Assembly: GCF_001436415.1 (NCBI RefSeq)
Contig: NZ_AYZB01000005.1
Span: 1 to 64,000 of the forward strand
Length of the DNA: 64,000 nt
From: Latilactobacillus graminis DSM 20719
Lineage (GTDB): Bacteria > Bacillota > Bacilli > Lactobacillales > Lactobacillaceae
Direction: 5' to 3'
This document shows positions 1 to 8,178 of this stretch, piece by piece (within the stretch, counting starts at the first letter, position 1; the number at the start of each line of letters is the position of its first letter). The notes under the pieces are model-generated. The model was not told where the DNA came from. It saw only the letters and a program-made list of their open reading frames with translations, and searched no databases. A program made the position numbers and the translations under genes.

Positions 1-99
1 TAATTATCAAATGAAATTATATTATTTCATCTGACAACCATAAAGGGATTATTACAAAAGATTGAAAAAACAAAAACAGTTACGCCGAAAAATGGTATT

Positions 100-480
100 A
101 TGACGCTGACTGATGAAAAACCTAAAAGTAAAGCAAAAACTATAAAGGGTTATATTTATCGAAGTGGCAACGATTATGTGGTGTTGAATTCAGAAAAAGG
201 TTATATTAAAAATGCAAAATATATGCAGGGCTATTTAGAAACTAAACATACGCAAATGACGAATCTGTTTTTTATGGAACCCAATACAATGGCAATTGCA
301 CAAAATCAGGTTAACCAATTTGCTAAAACGTTTAAGTTAGCGTATGGCAAGGTCGTTTATGACGAGCTACCGAGTTCCAATAATTTAAGTGTCGCTGTAG
401 GGATCATCACTAATAAAAATTTAGGTAAACTATCTAATATAAGGATCTACAAAATCTACTACCAAGTTATCTCTAAATAA
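100..480 (+). CDS. hypothetical protein, possibly the 3' part of a longer gene
   Basis: I do not recognise this 126-residue product. The frame is open from base 4, which follows a TAA at 1-3, and the ATG at 100 has no convincing ribosome binding site. The coding sequence may therefore begin earlier, in another frame or outside the window, and this may be the C-terminal part of a damaged gene. The protein is lysine- and tyrosine-rich, has no obvious membrane segment, and ends with a basic tyrosine-rich stretch. A good terminator follows within 10 bases of the stop, so the 3' end is that of a transcribed gene. Base composition is more AT-rich than the next gene, which is compatible with transfer but does not prove it. 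Confidence 0.45.
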   Translation: MTLTDEKPKSKAKTIKGYIYRSGNDYVVLNSEKGYIKNAKYMQGYLETKHTQMTNLFFMEPNTMAIAQNQVNQFAKTFKLAYGKVVYDELPSSNNLSVAVGIITNKNLGKLSNIRIYKIYYQVISK

Positions 481-484
481 GCCA

Positions 485-520
485 GATGTCCGGTCAAAGC
501 GTGACTGGGCATCTTTTTTA
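485..520 (+). terminator. intrinsic terminator of the first ORF
   Basis: A 12-base stem (485-496 with 502-513, one mismatch) with a 5-base loop is followed by six T. Confidence 0.75.
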
Positions 521-590
521 GATTCAATCACTAGGTATTCCGCAAAATGAAGCGTGTTTCGCAGGTTGCATACTCTGAGTAACATATGTA

Positions 591-634
591 AAAAATCGAC
601 TTAGTCTAACATGAGACTAGGTCGATTTTTTTTT
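591..634. terminator. bidirectional terminator-like hairpin
   Basis: Near-perfect arms of about 17 bases around a 6-base loop begin with A and end with a T run on the plus strand. This is a second strong stem 70 bases after the first terminator, so it insulates the oxidoreductase gene from upstream reading. Confidence 0.7.
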
Positions 635-703
635 GCAAATATTCGTATTCTTATTTTTATTTTTGTGAATTTCCTTGTATTGTAAGGCAAAAGAAAGGTG
701 TGA

Positions 704-1627
704 ATGATGATGCAAGGGATTATTCAACAAAATTATCAAGGGATTGAAGCCCTCCAGATTAAGTCAATTGAAGAAGGCCCGCTGACGCCGTTGTCAGTTA
801 TGATCCAGAATAAGTTTGTTCTGGTACTGCCCTATGATTGGCAGACGGAAAGCGGGGCGCTGACCGAGATTCGCCCGGTTCAATTACCAATTGTGATTGG
901 CTATGGATTCGGTGGAATCGTTGAACAAGTCGGCCGACTACGGCATTCAAGTTTAATTGGTCAAAGGGTGATTGGGATGCAGCCGAATGGTTCAGCGCAG
1001 GAGGTTATCAACAATAAAATTCCGCCATTGTTGTTCAAAGTGCCTGATCAAGTCACATTAGCAGATGCGACAACTCTCATTGGGGGTGCCGACGCAGCGC
1101 TCCACGCAATTAAAGTACTCGAGGTCAAATCGACGGATACAGTTTTAGTCACCGGTGCTTCTGGTGGCGTTGGCACCTATTTAATTCAGCTATTGAAGTT
1201 AGCCGGGACCACAGTGATTGCATTGGCTAGTGCCGAGAATCAGACTTTTGTTCGTCAATTAGGCGCCGATAGCGTTTTGAATTATGAAGCTGATTTAGCC
1301 GCGCAATTCAGCAATAGTCGTCAGCCCAATAAAGTCATCGACACGGTTGGCCAGCAAGCACTCCTTCAATTAATCTCCGCAAGTTATGGTTCGCTAAGAA
1401 TACTGTCGTTGTCGACAACCCATTTCTTACCCACCAAGCCGGGGCAAGATTTCCGCTTCAGTAATGGCTCAATCGGCATTGGCGGTTATCAACACCTATT
1501 ACAACTATTGGCGACCAAGCAGATTAAGGCCTACATTCAAGCGACTTATTCTTTTGAAGCCGTTAAAAAAGCCCAAATGATTGCTAAGAACGAGCATTCA
1601 CAGGGCCGGATTTTATTAACCTTTTAG
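704..1627 (+). CDS. MDR-superfamily NAD(P)-dependent oxidoreductase (quinone oxidoreductase-like)
   Basis: This 307-residue protein belongs to the medium-chain dehydrogenase/reductase superfamily, whose zinc-free quinone oxidoreductase branch reduces quinones or enones with NAD(P)H. The N-terminal GroES-like half has the family glycine pattern near residues 66-72 (GYGFGG). The Rossmann half has the nucleotide-binding motif VTGASGGVGTYLIQLLK near residues 148-164. No structural zinc cysteines are visible, so this is not a classical alcohol dehydrogenase. Three ATG codons in a row (704, 707, 710) follow an AGAAAGG site at 692-698; the third gives the most normal spacing. The stop codon overlaps that of the convergent regulator by 4 bases, so the pair may be functionally tied, but that is inference. 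Substrate unknown. Confidence 0.85.
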   Translation: MMMQGIIQQNYQGIEALQIKSIEEGPLTPLSVMIQNKFVLVLPYDWQTESGALTEIRPVQLPIVIGYGFGGIVEQVGRLRHSSLIGQRVIGMQPNGSAQEVINNKIPPLLFKVPDQVTLADATTLIGGADAALHAIKVLEVKSTDTVLVTGASGGVGTYLIQLLKLAGTTVIALASAENQTFVRQLGADSVLNYEADLAAQFSNSRQPNKVIDTVGQQALLQLISASYGSLRILSLSTTHFLPTKPGQDFRFSNGSIGIGGYQHLLQLLATKQIKAYIQATYSFEAVKKAQMIAKNEHSQGRILLTF

Positions 1628-2478
1628 AAATGATAGCGGGATTGATTGAAGATCTCTGCTAGGGTATCGCTTTTCAGACTAGCTGCCGTTGCTGCTTTCG
1701 GATCATGGCGGGCAGTCGCTGTCTTGGCGACTAGCAAGAATAAGTCGGCTAACATGTAGTGTGAATCATGATTGCTGAGCCAGTCAATTCCTTGATTGGC
1801 GATGGCAAAAGCTTTTTGAAAGTGGTGATCTTGATAGAGTGCCAGGCTATACAGGTAGAATAAGATATTAATGTTCTCGTCATAGTGCGTGAACCGCCCT
1901 GCATTCACAATTGCGAGGACGTGTTCGAAATCAGTTTGATCAGTATGGGGCGTACTCTTAATAAAGCTGATACTACTGAGAATCAAAAGCTCAGTAGGCG
2001 TTAAAACTTGTTGGCGCGGTGTAAACGTATAGTCGAGTGCCATCTGTAGTTCCCGTAAACTATCCGTGGATATGTGAAGTCCTTGGAATGTCGCGATACC
2101 ATGATAGTAGTAATAGGTCTGTAAATCGGTCGCCAGTTCAAGGTGTTCGGCTAAGTCAGTTGTATCTAAATAATTTAACATGCCGCGATAATCGTGTGCA
2201 TTGCAAAGTTGTTTAATTTGTTGATTGAATTCGGGTTGTTGATCAATTTCGGGATAATGACTTAACAGCGCTTGCTCTAACGGAATATTAAGCCGTTTAC
2301 AGAGTTTTGCTAACAAAATGGCGTTTGGAATATAAGTTCCGTTTTCAATATGACTAATCATCGGTTGCGAACAAATATCCTGGGCTAATTGATGTTGGGA
2401 CAAGCCTTGCGCACGACGAACCGTAGCGATTTTATGCCCCATGGTCGCGGCAAGTAGATTATCAGGAATAGCTGGCAC
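1624..2478 (-). CDS. Rgg/PlcR-like XRE-family transcriptional regulator with TPR-like domain
   Basis: This is a cytoplasmic regulator of about 284 residues, the usual size for the Rgg/PlcR/PrgX (RNPP) group. An N-terminal XRE helix-turn-helix (core GLSQHQLAQDI...PMISHIENG, roughly residues 25-50) is followed by a helical tyrosine-rich region that fits a TPR peptide-binding domain. Such regulators typically bind short secreted peptides. No peptide precursor is obvious next door, although a 55-residue membrane protein is divergently encoded 70 bases away. I place the start at GTG 2478, six bases after GAGGTG (2485-2490); starts at 2487 or 2442 are possible. It converges on the MDR gene with overlapping stop codons. 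Confidence 0.75.
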   Translation of the reverse strand: MPAIPDNLLAATMGHKIATVRRAQGLSQHQLAQDICSQPMISHIENGTYIPNAILLAKLCKRLNIPLEQALLSHYPEIDQQPEFNQQIKQLCNAHDYRGMLNYLDTTDLAEHLELATDLQTYYYYHGIATFQGLHISTDSLRELQMALDYTFTPRQQVLTPTELLILSSISFIKSTPHTDQTDFEHVLAIVNAGRFTHYDENINILFYLYSLALYQDHHFQKAFAIANQGIDWLSNHDSHYMLADLFLLVAKTATARHDPKAATAASLKSDTLAEIFNQSRYHF

Positions 2479-2551
2479 TACCAACACCTCACTTCATATC
2501 ATTGCTTTAAATTTAACATGCAATTTCGAAAAAGAAAAGGAGCTGGGCTGC

Positions 2552-2719
2552 ATGCCAGTATTGATTATTATTTTAGGGTTTGCGTTTATTTTTCAAAAGA
2601 CGTTAATGTCTACTGCCACCATTGTGTTTGGTACGCTATTTGGTCTTTGGCTACTCAGAGGAATAATCGTCTTGATACTACTGATAATAATTCGCAGTGT
2701 TTGGCGTCAAATAAATTAG
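2552..2719 (+). CDS. small two-helix membrane protein (55 aa)
   Basis: A short ORF begins at ATG 2552, nine bases after a good AGGAG site (2538-2542). The product is almost entirely hydrophobic, with two likely membrane helices (residues about 2-15 and 25-47), and ends in a basic tail (RSVWRQIN). I recognise no family. It is transcribed divergently from the Rgg-like regulator, a position often held by that regulator's target, but this is only positional inference. The longer upstream frame reading from 2441 lies inside the regulator gene and has no ribosome binding site, so I reject it. Confidence 0.6.
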   Translation: MPVLIIILGFAFIFQKTLMSTATIVFGTLFGLWLLRGIIVLILLIIIRSVWRQIN

Positions 2720-2754
2720 AAAAAGCATTAATCGACGGGCTTTTTTGAGGGTCT

Positions 2755-2815
2755 AAATTGATAGCCCTTTTAAGGCTTATTAAATGGCATTCAATGCAGT
2801 GTGGGCTATCGATTT
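2755..2815. repeat. inverted repeat, 13-base arms
   Basis: Arms at 2755-2767 and 2803-2815 match at 12 of 13 bases around a 35-base spacer. It lies between the small membrane protein and the 3' end of the glycosylase gene. Neither strand has a clear T run, so it may be a weak terminator or an mRNA 3'-end structure. Confidence 0.4.
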
Positions 2816-2837
2816 GTGAAATTTTGGATCACCCACC

Positions 2838-3476
2838 TCAAAGCCAACCATGATTTGTACGTTGCCATTGGCGCTTAGGCAGGCCACTAGCATACGGGTT
2901 ACCAGCTACATAATAACGGTAGGGAAGTTGGCCACTCGTTGCTTTAGAATTGACCCCGATTCGTGGCGCGGCGACAATCGATTGGGGATAGCGACGATGG
3001 GCTAAGTCAATCATTAAAGGAGCATCAGCCACATTTTGAAAAGTCAGTTGTTGATCGCAAATACCGAGGGCGCCCATTAATTTACCCGGTCCATTGGTCA
3101 GTTCAACGCCTGGTTTCGGACGGTTAAGACGCATTTGCTCGATGCCGTGGGTGGGCTCGATGGCACGAATTAAGACACCTTGTGGTTGATCAATTGCTTG
3201 GGTCACAATATCAAATAAGAAGAAACCGCGTAATTGATAAATATAAATCGTACCGGGGCCATGGTAGAGTGGCTCGCTAAAAGGGGTACGGCGCCCATTA
3301 TAGGCATGAGCGGCAGTGTCATCGGTGCCGACATAGGCTTCTGCTTCCACAATGAGGCCGCCAAGTGTGCCGCGGCGATTGGTATAAAGCAAGTGAGTCC
3401 CCAATAAGTCCTGTGCAATGGCTTGGGTAGACCGGTTCGTAAAAAAGGATTGTGCTGCTGGTTGGCTGGTTGTCAT
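2838..3476 (-). CDS. 3-methyladenine DNA glycosylase (AAG/Mpg family)
   Basis: A 212-residue cytoplasmic base-excision-repair enzyme of the AAG/Mpg fold, which flips out and removes alkylated or deaminated purines. The family core is clear: IVEAEAYVG (about residues 42-50, containing the catalytic Glu), AAHAYNGRRTPFSEPLYHGPG (about 55-75) and LTNGPGKLMGALGI (about 126-139). Length matches the bacterial family. Start ATG 3476 is preceded by a GGAGG site. It is transcribed alone; no adaptive-response genes are adjacent. Confidence 0.9.
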   Translation of the reverse strand: MTTSQPAAQSFFTNRSTQAIAQDLLGTHLLYTNRRGTLGGLIVEAEAYVGTDDTAAHAYNGRRTPFSEPLYHGPGTIYIYQLRGFFLFDIVTQAIDQPQGVLIRAIEPTHGIEQMRLNRPKPGVELTNGPGKLMGALGICDQQLTFQNVADAPLMIDLAHRRYPQSIVAAPRIGVNSKATSGQLPYRYYVAGNPYASGLPKRQWQRTNHGWL

Positions 3477-3739
3477 AATTAAAACCTCCGCGTTAAAAGG
3501 AATCAGCTTTATTTTAACATCAAAGGTATGTCAGTTGTCAGCCTTGATAACGTTAAAAGCGGGGACAGCATGATCAAACTTTATTTAGCAGAGGACTAAC
3601 AACTATTGAATACTGATTTAGCGGGGAAATGAACCTGCTTTTATTTTCTTCAGATTTTTCATAAATATAAAATTCGGTCATTAACGTAATTTCAGGAGAA
3701 CGGATGAGCGGATTACCGTCGATGTTTTAGGCTGATTAT
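3477..3739. other. intergenic region without recognised gene
   Basis: AT-rich spacer between the divergent glycosylase and oppA-type genes. I see no ORF with a ribosome binding site and no RNA gene. It must hold the glycosylase promoter, which I could not place confidently. Confidence 0.5.
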
Positions 3740-3768
3740 TTAACTTTTGGCTACTGAATTGGTATGCT
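3740..3768 (+). promoter_or_regulatory. candidate promoter of the oppA-type gene
   Basis: TTAACT (3740-3745), a 17-base spacer and TATGCT (3763-3768) lie about 28 bases before the chosen start. Both boxes deviate from consensus. Confidence 0.4.
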
Positions 3769-3796
3769 CTACTTATTAAATGTAAGGAGGCGTGTC

Positions 3797-5430
3797 ATGC
3801 AAAGAAGGCGGCAGTTCTTAAAACTTAGTGTTAGTGCAATTTTTATATTCGGGGTGTTCCTATTATGCCAAGTTTCGGGGGTACAGGCCAAACAGGTTCT
3901 TCAGCTTGGCGCGCAAGCCCCACTAGATACAATTGATATCTCGACTTCAACGGGATATGGCCAAACAGGGAATATTTATGAAAGTTTATTCCGGCTTGAC
4001 AAAAACGGTAAAATTGAACCTGGCTTAGCGAAATCGAGTTCAGTTTCAGCTGATGGGAAGACATGGACGTTTAAACTGCGTGATGCCCAATTCAGTAATG
4101 GTGACCCGATTCGGGCGCAAGATTTTGTTTATTCATGGCAACGGACATTAAAACCAGCAACCAAATCACCTTATACAAATCTTTTCAGCAATATCCAAAA
4201 TGCACCAGCGATTGCTAAGGGCGAAATGGCTCCAGATCAACTTGGGGTGCGGGCAGTTGACGACCATACGTTAGCAGTCTCGTTATCAACACCTGTCGCT
4301 TATATGAAAACTTTGATGGCTTATCCATTATTTGCGCCACAAGATCAAAAAGTGGTTGCAAAATATGGTAATAAATATGCAACAAATGCTAAATATATGG
4401 TCTACTCAGGGCCGTTTAAGTTAATTAATTGGAACGGGACGCGTGAGAAATGGCAATTTGTGAAGAATGACCGCTACTGGGACCGTCAAAAGGTGAAGTT
4501 AAATCAAATCAACTATACCGTTTTGGAAAATACCAGTACGGCGCTTTATCTCTATCAAGAAAAAAATTGGATTTAACGCAGTTGGATAATCAACAAATTG
4601 ATAATTATCGGGATGATAAAGCATTCCATCGTTACCCATATGCGTTAACCAACTATATTAAATACAATTTCAAGACAGCAGATGAATCGAAAAAAGCCCT
4701 TTTGAATAACCAAGATTTTAGATTGGCGATTTCATTAGCAATTAACCGCAAGACATTGAATAATCGTTTGTTTGGTTCGAAGAAGAATAATATGACTGGC
4801 CTTGTACCGGTGGGCTTAGCCGACTCGCCTAAAAAAGTCGATTTTGCTAAATCACAAGCAGTTCCGAATACCGTGGATTATAATCCAAAGTTAGCGCTGA
4901 AACATTGGCGTGAAGCATTGAAAGCGACTGGTCAAAAGAAAGTCGCAATGACTTTAACCCTCAATTCCGATGATGCGAATGCGTCATATGTTGGTCAATA
5001 TCTTAAGGGCCAACTTGAAAAAAGCTTGCCCGGTCTCAAGTTAACATTGAAGACGGTGCCAAGTCAGGTTGCAAGTAGTCGCGATAAAAAAGGGGATTAT
5101 GATTTATTACTTGCAGGTTGGGGAGCGGATTTCAAAGACCCAATTTCGTTTTTAGAAATCATGTTACCTGGTGCTGCCAGCAATACCGGCGGGTTTGACA
5201 ATCCAGAATACAAAGCCGCCCTTGACCGCGCCATGAATACCGATGCGAACGATCCTGACAAACGTTGGGCGGATCTCGTGACGGCTGCGCAAGTCATGAA
5301 TCAGGTGCAAGGAATCACACCACTCTATCAAAATGATACGGCGTACTTGAAGAATCTAAAGGTCAAAGGTGTTGTGCATAACACGGCTGGCGCACAATGG
5401 AGCTACAAGACGGCTTATATTAAAGAGTGA
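3797..5430 (+). pseudogene. oligopeptide ABC transporter substrate-binding protein (OppA family), frameshifted
   Basis: This is an extracellular peptide-binding protein of the SBP family 5. Start ATG 3797 follows AAGGAGG (3784-3790). A basic, hydrophobic signal peptide ends near VQA-K (about residue 30); no proper lipobox is visible, unusual for an oppA product. The first part reads through family landmarks (ADGKTWTFKLRDAQFSNGDP) to a TAA at 4574. The rest, through GADFKDPISFLEIMLPG to 5430, lies in the frame that opens at 4567. The switch occurs at a run of seven A (4560-4566); one more A would restore about 544 residues, the normal length, reading YQEKKLDLTQL. No Opp permease or ATPase genes are adjacent, so it is an orphan receptor. 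The frameshift may be a true mutation, a phase-variable or slippage site, or a sequencing error. Confidence 0.8.
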
Positions 5431-5431
5431 G

Positions 5432-5478
5432 AAAAAGGCGTTGATGCAAAAAATAAATTTTGGTTCAACGCCTTTTTT
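5432..5478 (+). terminator. terminator of the oppA-type gene
   Basis: Stem of AAAAAGGCGTTGA with TTCAACGCCTTTTTT around a loop of about 19 bases. Its sequence resembles the terminator at 7679-7725. Confidence 0.8.
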
Positions 5479-5488
5479 GAGTGGCTAT

Positions 5489-5524
5489 CATGTTCTGTAA
5501 GTCCTCAGAACATGCCCGACTTAC
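5489..5524. promoter_or_regulatory. two interleaved perfect inverted repeats upstream of ohr
   Basis: Dyad A pairs 5489-5497 (CATGTTCTG) with 5506-5514. Dyad B pairs 5497-5503 (GTAAGTC) with 5518-5524. The order A1-B1-A2-B2 means the two stems are mutually exclusive or form a pseudoknot topology. The element is 90 bases before the ohr start and after the oppA terminator. It could be overlapping operators or an RNA switch; neither is demonstrated. Confidence 0.4.
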
Positions 5525-5613
5525 GACACACTTCTTTACACAAACAAATCATTATGGTTCTGAATTTCGCTGTGCTAAAGTAAGGGTATCCAATTTAGAA
5601 AGAGGGTATTTTA

Positions 5614-6021
5614 ATGGCAAAACAATATGAAACCACGATGGTTAATGAAGGTGGGCGAAACGGGTTCGTTTACGACCCAGAAAAATCAACGAAGTATGTG
5701 ATTAAAGCCCCTGGTACAGATAAATCCGGTAAGAGTACCAACCCGGAACAGCTTTTCGCTGCCGGTTACAGTTCATGCTTTAACAGTGCCTTAGAACTTG
5801 TTTTGAGTCAGGATCAGATTAAAGCTGAAACGACGGTTAAAGCGACGGTCTCACTCTATAATGATGGTCCCGCTAATTTCTATATTGGTGTTGAACTTGT
5901 CGGTCATATTGAAGGGCTCTCAGAAGAGAAAACAATGCAATATCTCGAAAAAGCACATGCCGTATGCCCGTATTCAAAGGCAACGCGCGGTAATATTGAT
6001 GTTACGCTTAATGTGATGTAA
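5614..6021 (+). CDS. ohr: organic hydroperoxide resistance protein (Ohr/OsmC family)
   Basis: A 135-residue thiol peroxidase that reduces organic hydroperoxides using two cysteines and, in the family, a lipoyl-linked reductant. The two reactive residues are Cys55 (in AGYSSCF) and Cys118 (in HAVCPYSKATRGN), at the spacing expected for Ohr. Length is normal. Start ATG 5614 follows AGAGGG. It is monocistronic between two good terminators. No OhrR-type MarR regulator is present nearby, so control would be from elsewhere. The next gene is a flavin NADH oxidase, giving a small redox neighbourhood. Confidence 0.88.
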   Translation: MAKQYETTMVNEGGRNGFVYDPEKSTKYVIKAPGTDKSGKSTNPEQLFAAGYSSCFNSALELVLSQDQIKAETTVKATVSLYNDGPANFYIGVELVGHIEGLSEEKTMQYLEKAHAVCPYSKATRGNIDVTLNVM

Positions 6022-6032
6022 ATAAAGATATT

Positions 6033-6068
6033 ATAAAGGCCTGCGTAATTAAGCGCAGGCCTTTTATA
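6033..6068 (+). terminator. terminator of ohr
   Basis: Stem of about 13 bases (ATAAAGGCCTGCG with CGCAGGCCTTTTAT) around a 7-base loop; it also has A-rich symmetry on the other strand. Confidence 0.8.
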
Positions 6069-6174
6069 GCAAATAACGATAAGAGTCTAGGTTGTATTCG
6101 GATGCCAATCGGTGGTGCTCTTTTTAAGCGATAGTGCGTAGATTCTGATTAATTAGTTAAAGAATACGCTTTTA

Positions 6175-6203
6175 TTTATAATTAATCTTATCTGCGGTAT
6201 ACT
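6175..6203 (+). promoter_or_regulatory. candidate promoter of the NADH oxidase gene
   Basis: TTTATA (6175-6180), a 17-base spacer and TATACT (6198-6203), 34 bases before the GTG start. Confidence 0.5.
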
Positions 6204-6237
6204 TAGATTGTGCAAAATAGATTGAGGAGTGATTTAT

Positions 6238-7590
6238 GTGAAAATTATCGTTGTCGGTTCATCCCATGGTGGCTTTGAAACTGTTCAAGAAAGTTTACTC
6301 GATTATCCGGATGCAACCATCCAATGGTACGAACAGGGCGATTTTCTATCGTTCTTATCCTGCGGGATGCAACTCTATTTAGAAGGTACTGTCAAGAATG
6401 TTGACGATGTTAGCTACGCAACACCAGAAGGTATGCGTGCTAAAGGTGTTGATGTTCATTTACAAGAAGCGATTACTGCTATTGATGCTGATCAACATAC
6501 GGTTCAAGTGAAGGATTTAAAGCATAATACAACGCGTGAAGAACGTTACGATAAGCTCGTCTTAAGTGTCGGCGCTGTCCCGTTTGAATTGCCAGTCTCA
6601 GGCCGGGATTTAGCCAACGTTTATGCAATGCGTGGTCGTGATTGGGCGATTAAATTAAAGGCCAAAACAGTTGATCCAACTGTGAAAAACGTCGTTGTCA
6701 TTGGTTCGGGCTATATTGGGATTGAAGCGGCGGAAGTCTTTGCCAAAGCTGGTAAAAACGTTACAGTTGTTGACGTCTTACCACGTCTATTGAGTTTATA
6801 CCTCGATCAAGAATTTACAGATGAATTAACAACTGAAATGCAAGCCCATAATATTTATCCAGCAGTCGGGCAAGGCGTTAAAAAATATGTCGGCGTGGAT
6901 GGTAAAGTGACAAAAGTTGTGACCGATCAAGCTGAATACGATGCTGATTTAGTCATCGAGGCGGTTGGGATTCGTCCTAATACAGATTGGTTAAAAGATA
7001 CATTACAACTCGATCGCAGTGGTCGAATTGAAATCAATGAATTCTTACAAACGAGCCAGCCTGATATTTTCGCCGTTGGGGATGCGACGGTTGTGAAGTA
7101 CGCGCCAACGGGTAAAGCAATGCCGATTGCTTTGGCAACAAACGCTCGTCGACAGGGTCGCTATGCTGCTAAGAATTTAGTCACAGCCAATCAACCAGTA
7201 CCAGCTGTTTCTGGTTCATCAGCATTGAGTGTTTTTGATTATCACTTTGCTTCAACTGGGATTAAAGAAGGAACGGCTGATAAAATGGGTGTGAAGACCC
7301 AATCTGTTTTGGTTTCTGAAACATATCGCCCACACTTCGTCCCAGCTGACGAAAACCCAGAAGTTAAATTCAAATTAACATTCAATCCTGAAACGGGCCG
7401 GATTTTAGGTGCACAAATTATGTCTAAGGCGGACGTTACAGCTAATATCAATGCCATCTCATTAGCCATCCAAGGCAAGATGACGGTAGACGATTTAGCC
7501 TACGCTGACTTTTTCTTCCAGCCAGGTTTCGATCGACCATGGAACATCATGAACGTCGCAGCTCAAAAAGCACAGCGCTTGATGCATTAA
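6238..7590 (+). CDS. nox: FAD-dependent NADH oxidase (Nox/NADH peroxidase/CoA-disulfide reductase family)
   Basis: A 450-residue flavoprotein of the group that includes the water-forming NADH oxidase of enterococci and streptococci, which regenerates NAD+ using oxygen. The FAD-binding start [11 protein letters not shown] (His10) and the single redox cysteine Cys42 (SFLSCGMQ) match the family. The NAD-binding GSGYIG lies at 156-161 and a second FAD motif (IFAVGDA) near 278. The C-terminal dimerisation domain is complete. GTG 6238 is chosen because GAGGAG (6223-6228) is spaced correctly for it; the GTG at 6229 directly abuts that site. NADH peroxidase and CoA-disulfide reductase cannot be excluded from sequence alone. 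Confidence 0.88.
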   Translation: MKIIVVGSSHGGFETVQESLLDYPDATIQWYEQGDFLSFLSCGMQLYLEGTVKNVDDVSYATPEGMRAKGVDVHLQEAITAIDADQHTVQVKDLKHNTTREERYDKLVLSVGAVPFELPVSGRDLANVYAMRGRDWAIKLKAKTVDPTVKNVVVIGSGYIGIEAAEVFAKAGKNVTVVDVLPRLLSLYLDQEFTDELTTEMQAHNIYPAVGQGVKKYVGVDGKVTKVVTDQAEYDADLVIEAVGIRPNTDWLKDTLQLDRSGRIEINEFLQTSQPDIFAVGDATVVKYAPTGKAMPIALATNARRQGRYAAKNLVTANQPVPAVSGSSALSVFDYHFASTGIKEGTADKMGVKTQSVLVSETYRPHFVPADENPEVKFKLTFNPETGRILGAQIMSKADVTANINAISLAIQGKMTVDDLAYADFFFQPGFDRPWNIMNVAAQKAQRLMH

Positions 7591-7678
7591 TAAAAGTAAT
7601 GAGAGTGTGCCATTCGACGTTAACCGTAATAAGGACATGATTTATGGAACAAATTTAGACGATTAATATTCGAAAACC

Positions 7679-7725
7679 AAAAGGGCGTTGAAGCAAAATG
7701 AATTTTTGCTTCAACGCCCTTTTAA
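7679..7725. terminator. strong bidirectional terminator after nox
   Basis: A perfect 20-base stem (7679-7698 with 7704-7723) around a 5-base loop, A-rich on the 5' side and T-rich on the 3' side. Confidence 0.85.
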
Positions 7726-7995
7726 TTTTGCAAAACGATAGCTTATATGATTGATATCACGTTGATTTATATTAGTACCATCAGGAACTAAATCGGATAC
7801 TACTAACCTTGTAAGTCTTGATTATTTTTGATACACTCGTACGTAAGTAGCATGTCACTGGTGTTTATTCCATGAATATTAAAGGAAAGATCTGCTTAAG
7901 AAGAAGTAGGGAGTTGAATTTGAGTGTGCAGGCAGAATACAATGCTGAAACACCTTTGTCGCCAATGAATGGATTAATAAAAAATTAGCCTCTAG

Positions 7996-8175
7996 GTTAA
8001 TGTTAATTCATCCGTAATTGAAGCTTTGCTGATTAAAGTGATTGAAACAGCAGACCGAACTGAGTGACAAGGTAAGAATTCTTATGTTGTTAATAGCGAG
8101 CGGCAGATTCAAGTAACCGCAAATATTAATAATTATCGTGGCATCACGGTCGATTGGTTAAGCGGAGGAGATTAA
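7996..8175 (+). pseudogene. decayed small gene, possibly of a DUF3781-like family
   Basis: One frame reads through from 7996 to the TAA at 8173-8175 apart from a single TGA at 8065-8067. The translation on either side looks protein-like (VIEALLIKVIETADRTE, then QGKNSYVVNSERQIQVTA and onwards to LSGGD). No start codon with a ribosome binding site precedes it, and the upstream bases 7860-7995 hold only short fragments in different frames. The GKNSYVVN...ITVD pattern reminds me of DUF3781 proteins, but only from memory. The last codons contain the GGAGGAG ribosome binding site of the next small gene. Confidence 0.4.
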
Positions 8176-8178
8176 TGA

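Noticed and set aside
2441-2551. Longer version of the 55-residue membrane protein starting at 2441
   Set aside because: The extra part is antisense to the start of the Rgg-like gene, and only ATG 2552 has a properly spaced AGGAG.
3540-3565. A cre-like palindrome (TGATAACGTTAAAA)
   Set aside because: Two conserved positions of the cre consensus are wrong and it is far from any promoter that I could place.
8065-8067. In-frame TGA as a selenocysteine or recoded codon
   Set aside because: No selenocysteine insertion element or supporting genes are visible and the surrounding frame lacks a start; simple decay explains it better.
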